Assembly: GCA_016709025.1 (NCBI GenBank)
Contig: JADJEQ010000001.1
Location: forward strand, 186,001 to 250,000
Direction of reading: 5' to 3'
DNA: 64,000 nucleotides
Source: Bacteroidales bacterium
GTDB lineage: Bacteria > Bacteroidota > Bacteroidia > Bacteroidales > Lentimicrobiaceae
In this document: piece after piece, positions 58,873 to 64,000 of the stretch
Layout of the letters: each line of letters starts with the position of its first letter
Numbering within the stretch: the first letter of the stretch is position 1
Translations under genes and position numbers: made by a program
Notes under the pieces: model-generated
Told to the model about the DNA's origin: nothing
The model's database searches: none
Seen by the model: the letters and a program-made list of their open reading frames with translations, nothing else

Positions 58873-59580
58873 TCAGCATCGTGCTGTTTTCCGCTTTTTG
58901 CCGGTTTGGCCCTTTTCAATTGATTTTTTAATATAATCCTTTGCCAGGGGCACTTTGCAGGCGGTTCCATTCATATCAACCTCCACCTTTCCGGTGTTGG
59001 AAGCAACCAGCAGTGATTTATCCGTCAATGCACGGATGTAAGTTCCAACAGCGATGATAAACCCGTTCATCACATAGCGCAGCCTGTTCGGCGCAAGATG
59101 AATCTCCTTTTCAACATGGTCGAGCAGCCGGCTGTAAGCTTCTATATCGAGTTTCTGATCCTCGTTCACCGCAGCATAATATGCCAGCGTAGCCCAGCCG
59201 GCAGAAGCAACCAGCTCATCTGCTGACTTTATCCACTTCAACCCGAGCCCGAAGCCGAAATCCGTTTCCGCAGCCACCCAGGGTACAGCGAACTCATTCA
59301 GGTAGGACCAGTAAGCCATGCCAACCCACTCATCGAGTTGAGCTTCTGTAATCTTCTTTTCATCGGCCATCAGCCCGGCAAGATACATTGCATCTGAATT
59401 CCCGGTTTTGAATAGCTCCAGCGACAGTTCATGGTTCTTCTTTGTTTTTTTGAGTATCTTTTTCAGATCCTCCACTTTCACTCCAAAAAATGGCTCCCTG
59501 GCTCCGTGCCGCATCAGGGTCTTTTTTGTTTGTGGATCACCATATTTTTCGAGTTCTGTGAGGATATCCGTTGCTGTCAT
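58873..59580 (-). CDS. DNA alkylation repair protein (AlkD-like)
   Basis: 235 residues built of HEAT-like helices. AlkD glycosylases remove N3- and N7-alkylated bases without flipping them out. Family segments are MRHGAREPFFGVKVEDLKKI, LELFKTGNSDAMYLAGLMAD, YWSYLNEFAVPWVAAET and VEKEIHLAPNRLRYVMNGFI. The C-terminus is basic and disordered. A -7 element (TACTTTTG) at 59675-59668 lies about 90 bases before the start. Confidence 0.9.
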   Translation of the reverse strand: MTATDILTELEKYGDPQTKKTLMRHGAREPFFGVKVEDLKKILKKTKKNHELSLELFKTGNSDAMYLAGLMADEKKITEAQLDEWVGMAYWSYLNEFAVPWVAAETDFGFGLGLKWIKSADELVASAGWATLAYYAAVNEDQKLDIEAYSRLLDHVEKEIHLAPNRLRYVMNGFIIAVGTYIRALTDKSLLVASNTGKVEVDMNGTACKVPLAKDYIKKSIEKGQTGKKRKTARC

Positions 59581-59667
59581 TATTCTTCGGTTTTGAGGTT
59601 TAATTGTAGGCTATTTTGGGGTCCGTTTGTTATCAGGCTCCGAAAGTGTATTGCATAAGCCCATTTA

Positions 59668-59675
59668 CAAAAGTA
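59668..59675 (-). promoter_or_regulatory. -7 element (TACTTTTG) upstream of the AlkD-like gene
   Basis: The minus-strand octamer fits TAnnTTTG. The -33 box is poorly conserved. Confidence 0.4.
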
Positions 59676-59782
59676 AATAAAAAGGAAAATGAAAGAATCT
59701 GGTCCAGCTTTCCTTCCTTATTATTTAACCAGCCAATCCAATAAAAAAAATCCTGAACTTTGGGTTTTTCAATCCCGGTTAC

Positions 59783-62032
59783 ATGAAGAAATTAATTCTC
59801 TTTTTTTGCCTGATTCCGGCGTTGCATTCAGGCCGGGTCTTCGCGCGACAGCAGGTTATCACCGATGGTTTGCGCTCTTATTATTCCATCGTAGTGGCTG
59901 AAACGGCCGATTCACTTACCCTTTTAGCCGCAGGTATACTTCAGGAATCCATCTTCCGGATGACCGGGTGTAGTCTGCAGATTCAGCATCAGCCTGTCAA
60001 AAAACTGAAATCATTCTTTATCGGGAGCAGCTGGATGAAGGGAAAGCCCGTCTACAGGGAGCTTCAATCCCTTAACGGGGAAGGATTCTACCTTTACAGT
60101 GAAAAAGACGACTACTACCTGGCTGGCAATCAACCTACCGGCGACATTTATGCGGTTTATAGCTTGCTCGAAACATGCGGTTTTCTTCAATTCAGCGCCA
60201 CTGAAGCCTTTTATCCACAAACTGATAAACTGGTAATGGAGGAGATCAGGCAGGGGTTTCAGCCCGACTTTACCTTCCGGCATCCGCACTTTCCCGATAA
60301 AAACAACCCTGCATACTACCTTCCCACCCGTACCCACCCCATGGATGACTGGGGGCTGTTTGTGCATACCTTCCAGAAACTATGCCCACCTGGTGTCTAT
60401 TTTGATCAGCATCCTGAATACTTTTCGCTGGTAAACGGACGCCGTATCCGCGACGGGCAGTTGTGCCTGAGCAATCCTGCAGTTATTTCACTTTTGGCCG
60501 AAAACCTCCGGCAGGAAATGGCCAAAAAACCGGAATGCAACTACTGGTCAGTGTCGCAGAACGACTGTATCAACTATTGTGAGTGTGAGCATTGTCAGGA
60601 TTTATATAGTAAGTATGGCAGCATTTCCGGCGCCTATGTGAACATGGCCAACCAGATTGGAAGGCAGTTTCCTGAAAAGCAGATTTCCACGCTCGCCTAC
60701 CAGTTTACACGTTCTGCGCCCACCGGCATTGTACCCGATCCCAACGTGAACATTATGTTCTGTTCCATCGAATGCAACCGCAGCCAGCCATTGGAAACCG
60801 ATGCCCGGAGCCATGATTTTGTGAAAGACCTGCAGGACTGGACTAACCTTACGCACAATATCTTTATGTGGGATTATGTGGTGCAGTTCAAAACCTACAC
60901 CTGCCCTTTCCCGAATTTTGACGTATTGCAGCAGAACATCCTGCTTTTCAGGAAATACGGCATTCCCATGAAGTTTCAACAGGGCAGCGGCGGGTCATGG
61001 TCCGATTTCAGTGAGTATAAGCAGGCATTGATTGCCCGGCTGCTGTGGGATGCAGATCTGGATGAGCCGGCCTTCCGTCAGCAATTCTTCCAGGCTTTTT
61101 ATGGAGCTGCGGCACCGGTCATGCTTGAATACTTTGGAAGGGTACAATTTGAATTGAATGCGATGGCAGACCAGAAGAACCTGGATATCTATGGTTACCC
61201 GGTTATGTATGCCTGCTGGTTTCTGAAACCGGCGCTACTGAATGAATACAAAGCCATGATGGACAAGGCGGAGGCAATGGTTGCAAGCGATTCCGTCAGG
61301 TTTTTGAGGGTACTTCGCCAGCGTTGCAGCGTTGATTTCGCATACCTGGATGTTGCTTTGAACCTGAACGATCCGGATCTTTCTTTCTATCAAATGAAAC
61401 ATGGCAGAAAGGAGATCAACCCCGTGATGACCGGCCTGCTTGACCGCTTTGTAGAAAACTGCGACAAAACCGGCATCCTCACCATTGATGAAAACGGTTA
61501 TACACCTGAACAATACCGCGCCCAGGCGATGAACATCTCATCCATGGCCATTAAGTCCAATAAGGCGGCAGGCAAAACCATCACTTCGCTAACACCCTAT
61601 AGTCCGCTCTACAATGTAGGTGGTGAAAAAGCCCTCACCGACGGCCTTTTCGGAGGACAGCATTTCAGGCTCAACTGGCTGGGTTACCAGGGGAACGATA
61701 TGGAATTGCTGGTTGATTTCATCAATCCTGAAAAATTCAGCATGGTGGAGACCAATTTCTTCCTCGACCTGGTGAGTTGGATTTTCCTGCCGCTGGAAGT
61801 CAGGATTGAGGTTTCTGACGATGGCCAGACTTTCAGGCAGGTACTCACTCAGCCGATTCCTGAGCAGGAACGCAATCACGGACAGCGCCCGGTTCAATTT
61901 ACGTTTGATTTTCCGGAAACCACTGCCCGGTATCTGAAAATAACCGCCATAAGCAAAAAAACCTGCCCCGACTGGCACCGGGGAGCCGGGCAGCCGGCAT
62001 GGATTTTTGTGGATGAGCTGGTGGTGGAGTAA
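59783..62032 (+). CDS. Secreted DUF4838 protein with C-terminal F5/8-type domain
   Basis: 749 residues. Residues 1-22 are a signal peptide. An alpha-glucuronidase-like N-terminal domain (AAGILQESIFRMTGCSL, IFIGSS-like KSFFIGSSW) is followed by a TIM-barrel-like DUF4838 core (FRHPHFPDKNN, YWSVSQNDCINYCECEHC, NIMFCSIECNRSQPL, FQQGSGGSWSDFSEYK). The end resembles a carbohydrate-binding F5/8 type C domain (RIEVSDDGQTFRQVL, ARYLKITA). Such proteins are thought to act on glycans, but the reaction is not established. Confidence 0.87.
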   Translation: MKKLILFFCLIPALHSGRVFARQQVITDGLRSYYSIVVAETADSLTLLAAGILQESIFRMTGCSLQIQHQPVKKLKSFFIGSSWMKGKPVYRELQSLNGEGFYLYSEKDDYYLAGNQPTGDIYAVYSLLETCGFLQFSATEAFYPQTDKLVMEEIRQGFQPDFTFRHPHFPDKNNPAYYLPTRTHPMDDWGLFVHTFQKLCPPGVYFDQHPEYFSLVNGRRIRDGQLCLSNPAVISLLAENLRQEMAKKPECNYWSVSQNDCINYCECEHCQDLYSKYGSISGAYVNMANQIGRQFPEKQISTLAYQFTRSAPTGIVPDPNVNIMFCSIECNRSQPLETDARSHDFVKDLQDWTNLTHNIFMWDYVVQFKTYTCPFPNFDVLQQNILLFRKYGIPMKFQQGSGGSWSDFSEYKQALIARLLWDADLDEPAFRQQFFQAFYGAAAPVMLEYFGRVQFELNAMADQKNLDIYGYPVMYACWFLKPALLNEYKAMMDKAEAMVASDSVRFLRVLRQRCSVDFAYLDVALNLNDPDLSFYQMKHGRKEINPVMTGLLDRFVENCDKTGILTIDENGYTPEQYRAQAMNISSMAIKSNKAAGKTITSLTPYSPLYNVGGEKALTDGLFGGQHFRLNWLGYQGNDMELLVDFINPEKFSMVETNFFLDLVSWIFLPLEVRIEVSDDGQTFRQVLTQPIPEQERNHGQRPVQFTFDFPETTARYLKITAISKKTCPDWHRGAGQPAWIFVDELVVE

Positions 62033-62215
62033 AACTGCTAAAATCAATCTTTTGTACCCGATTGATAAAAAACGATTTCTCATTACAATAGTCCGAAAAG
62101 ATTAAGAATCACGCAAAGACGCAAAGACGCAAAGAAATGATTATTAATGATTTATGATCTTCACGCGAGTTTGCATAATACCCCGTTGGCGCGCATCTCC
62201 CGGCGTCCAGCGCCC

Positions 62216-62400
62216 CATCAACTATTTGTTAAAACGTTAATTCACATATTGTTTGTTTTTACTGTATAGTTCTTTCCTATTTTCCCGTTGGCGCGCGTCT
62301 CCAGACGCGTGCTTCCAGTACCCTGTTTCATCAACTATTTGTTAAAAATCCGTTAATTCACATATTGTTTGTTTTTACTGTATAGTTCTTTCCTATTTTT
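62216..62400. repeat. Tandem duplication of about 113 bp covering a leader promoter
   Basis: Segments 62184-62284 and about 62287-62400 are copies. Each consists of the gttggcgcgc palindrome followed by catcaactatttgtt, ttaattcacatattgtttg and tttttactgtatagttc. The second copy ends in TATTTTTG and is the probable active promoter. The first ends in tattttccc and has lost the -7 box. Confidence 0.8.
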
Positions 62401-62401
62401 G
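62368..62401 (+). promoter_or_regulatory. Promoter of the Trp leader/TrpB2 transcript
   Basis: TTTG (62368-62371) and TATTTTTG (62394-62401) are 22 bases apart, an excellent match to the Bacteroidota consensus. Transcription would start near 62408, just before the leader-peptide ATG at 62420. Confidence 0.7.
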
Positions 62402-62419
62402 CATTTCAAACAAACCACC

Positions 62420-62497
62420 ATGAATTCAGCAACTGCTGTTTTTAATTCCTCTCTTTTCACATCATGGTCATGGTGGTGGCCAAACCAGGCCTCCTAA
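62420..62497 (+). CDS. Tryptophan leader peptide (25 residues, four Trp)
   Basis: The reading frame ATG to TAA encodes 25 residues; Trp codons are at positions 16, 18, 19 and 20 (SWSWWWP). Three consecutive Trp codons are very unlikely by chance, and the gene that follows is a tryptophan synthase beta chain. The predicted transcription start is only about 12 bases upstream. A ribosome stalling at the Trp codons for lack of charged tRNA-Trp would change folding of the RNA downstream. The peptide has presumably no other function. Confidence 0.85.
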   Translation: MNSATAVFNSSLFTSWSWWWPNQAS

Positions 62498-62534
62498 CTT
62501 AATTTCTACCCCTGTGGGAGCGTATGCTCCTTTT
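62474..62534 (+). promoter_or_regulatory. Trp attenuator: alternative hairpins and terminator
   Basis: Region 1 (TGGT/GGCC at 62474-62481, over the Trp codons) can pair with region 2 (ACCA/GGCC at 62484-62491). Region 2 end (CTCC, 62491-62494) can pair with GGAG (62517-62520). The GGAGC (62517-62521) and GCTCC (62526-62530) arms form a tight hairpin with a GTAT loop and a TTTT tail. The arrangement mirrors the 1:2, 2:3, 3:4 logic of classical trp attenuation, but the stems are short and the folding is my inference. Confidence 0.6.
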
Positions 62535-62780
62535 CGAAACTCATTTCGGATTGCGGATTTCTGATTTCGGATTTCTGATTGCGAAAAGCTGGTTTCTGGT
62601 TACTGGTTGCTTGTTACTGGTTAACGGACAACTTCCGACTTCCGACCACTGACTTCTGACTTCCGACCTCCACCTTCCGACCTCCACCTTCCGGTCATTA
62701 AACCGGATTGAAAAGCTGTCAACTATCCTTCGCAACAAACCAAATCATCAAAAAATCCCAAACTTTAAAAACCCAAAAAA
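62535..62780. repeat. Low-complexity stretch between attenuator and TrpB2 gene
   Basis: Repeats of gatttcggatttctgattg, actggtt(g/t)c and of cttccgacctccac fill most of the 250 bases. The last are the reverse complement of the gaagtcgg words at 1372-1700. No gene is present. Confidence 0.75.
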
Positions 62781-64000
62781 ATGGAACGAAAAATAAATCT
62801 TACCGAACAGGAAATCCCCCGTTTTTATTACAACATCGTGGCTGATATGCCAAACAAACCATTACCACCTCTTCATCCGGGCACGAGGCAACCCATTACG
62901 CCCGATATGCTGGAGCCGCTTTTTGCAAAGGAGTTGATCCGGCAGGAAGTATCGTCCGAGCGTTACATTGAAATCCCGGAAGAGGTCAGGAAAATATATT
63001 CCCAATGGAGGCCTACTCCACTTTTCAGGGCGATTAACCTTGAAAAAGCGCTGAACACCCCGGCCCGGATTTACTATAAATACGAAGGTGTAAGCCCGGC
63101 CGGCTCGCACAAACCGAATACCGCTGTAGCCCAGGCATTCTACAATAAGATTGAAGGCATCAAAAAAATTACCACAGAAACCGGCGCCGGACAATGGGGA
63201 ACCGCCCTCTCTTATGCCTGTCAGATGTTTGATATGGAATGTGAAGTTTTCATGGTTAAAGTAAGCTATGATCAGAAACCTTACCGTAAGATTATGATGA
63301 ATACTTTCGGAGGGAAGGTATATTCTTCTCCTTCAAATCTGACATCGGCCGGACGCAGCATCCTGGAGGCTGACCCATTGTCATCGGGAAGCCTGGGTAT
63401 TGCAATTTCAGAAGCCATTGAACGAGCAGCCTCCGACCCATCAGCACACTATGCGCTGGGCTCTGTTCTGAATCATGTTTTGCTGCACCAGACCATCATT
63501 GGCCAGGAGGCGATGATACAGATGGAGAAAGCAGGATTTATGCCTGATATCGTGGTGGCTCCATTTGGTGGTGGAAGCAATTTTGCCGGTATTGCCTTCC
63601 CGTTTTTGAAACTGAATCTAACAGAAAACCAAAAAATCCGGTGTATTGCCGTTGAACCTGAATCCTGTCCCAAGCTGACCCGGGGTGAATTCAGGTACGA
63701 TTTCGGTGATACCATCGGATTGACACCGCTGTTGCCCATGTACACGCTTGGTCACGATTTCATGCCTTCACCCATTCATGCAGGTGGTCTCAGATATCAC
63801 GGTGCCGGCGTAATTGTAAGCCAGTTGCTGAAGGACGGGCTGATCGAAGCCGTTTCACAAAACCAGGCGCGTTGTTTTGAAGCCGGCATGCAATTCATTA
63901 AAACCGAAGGCATCATTCCAGCCCCGGAAGCTACTCATGCCATTGCTACCGTTATCGACGAGGCCAACCGTTGCCGGGAAGAAGGAACAGAAAAGACCAT
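62781..64000 (+). CDS. TrpB2-type tryptophan synthase beta chain, cut by window edge
   Basis: 406 residues are visible, starting at the ATG at 62781. The long N-terminal extension (NIVADMPNKPLPPLHPGT) and WRPTPLFRAINLEK identify the TrpB2 (trpB-like) group. Lys111 in GSHKPNTA binds pyridoxal phosphate. Other landmarks are TETGAGQWGTALSYA, GSVLNHVLLHQTIIGQEA, FGGGSNFAGIAFP and EGIIPAPEATHAIA. It converts indole (or a related acceptor) and serine to tryptophan. The gene runs off the right edge. A Trp-rich leader peptide lies upstream, consistent with a role in tryptophan supply. Confidence 0.94.
   Translation, partial: MERKINLTEQEIPRFYYNIVADMPNKPLPPLHPGTRQPITPDMLEPLFAKELIRQEVSSERYIEIPEEVRKIYSQWRPTPLFRAINLEKALNTPARIYYKYEGVSPAGSHKPNTAVAQAFYNKIEGIKKITTETGAGQWGTALSYACQMFDMECEVFMVKVSYDQKPYRKIMMNTFGGKVYSSPSNLTSAGRSILEADPLSSGSLGIAISEAIERAASDPSAHYALGSVLNHVLLHQTIIGQEAMIQMEKAGFMPDIVVAPFGGGSNFAGIAFPFLKLNLTENQKIRCIAVEPESCPKLTRGEFRYDFGDTIGLTPLLPMYTLGHDFMPSPIHAGGLRYHGAGVIVSQLLKDGLIEAVSQNQARCFEAGMQFIKTEGIIPAPEATHAIATVIDEANRCREEGTEKT

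Noticed and set aside
1..64000. tRNA, rRNA, insertion sequence or prophage genes
   Set aside because: I looked for typical tRNA ends, transposase motifs and phage structural genes and saw none. A covariance-model search could still reveal a small RNA in the spacers.

Overview
The window looks like chromosomal DNA of a member of the Bacteroidota, most likely Bacteroidales or a close relative, and possibly a metagenome-assembled contig. The reasons are: two proteins with type IX secretion (T9SS) type A C-terminal signals; BACON repeats; a TonB-dependent receptor with a CarboxypepD_reg-like N-terminus next to a LytS/LytTR pair; the two-gene methylmalonyl-CoA mutase; many small exported or lipoproteins; and promoters of the Bacteroidota type (TTTG, about 20 nt, TAnnTTTG). 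No rRNA, tRNA, CRISPR array, transposase or phage gene was recognised. Gene-poor spacers are filled with low-complexity and palindromic dispersed repeats.

Layout. 1-3.5 kb: a Pif1/RecD-like helicase cut by the left edge, a repeat-filled spacer, and a RhlE-type DEAD-box helicase. 3.9-11.2 kb: two paralogous secreted SGNH-like proteins, one with 17 near-identical BACON-type repeats and a T9SS signal, the other with a dockerin-like end. 12-15.3 kb: a tricorn-type S41 protease. 15.5-21.1 kb: seven tightly packed genes led by a Crp/Fnr regulator (two outer-membrane barrels, an exported Acg-like nitroreductase, a DUF6544 lipoprotein, an EFR1-type flavodoxin/ferredoxin membrane protein, and a DUF3795 protein). 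21.4-26.7 kb: a TIGR01777 epimerase, then mutA and mutB. mutA has lost part of its N-terminal coding region, and the two genes are separated by a spacer with 36-bp inverted repeats. 26.7-29.5 kb: an AT-rich gene desert holding a decayed copy of the mutB 3' end. 29.5-36.7 kb: a PMT-type glycosyltransferase, YCF48-like lipoprotein, RibD/DHFR-like reductase, alpha-CTD-like small protein, iron alcohol dehydrogenase and aldo/keto reductase. 36.9-50 kb: mostly small exported proteins of unknown function, plus an L,D-transpeptidase, exported PNPOx-like protein, ABM monooxygenase, DinB protein, VIT transporter and CPBP protease. 50.4-57.7 kb: a T9SS beta-propeller protein and a LytTR/LytS/TonB-receptor operon. 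57.8-62 kb: a lipoprotein-barrel protein, an AlkD-like glycosylase and a secreted DUF4838 protein. 62-64 kb: a TrpB2-type tryptophan synthase beta chain preceded by a 25-codon leader peptide with four Trp codons and a terminator hairpin, which is a convincing Trp attenuator.

Several genes carry frameshifts that one added T in a short T run repairs (the barrel gene at 19.8-20.4 kb, twice, and the TonB receptor at 57.0 kb). These may be sequencing indels and should be checked against reads before being called biology. The strongest points for follow-up are the Trp leader, the BACON array, the Crp/nitroreductase/EFR1 operon, the damaged mut locus with its remnant, and the dispersed repeat families, some of which sit in frame inside genes.
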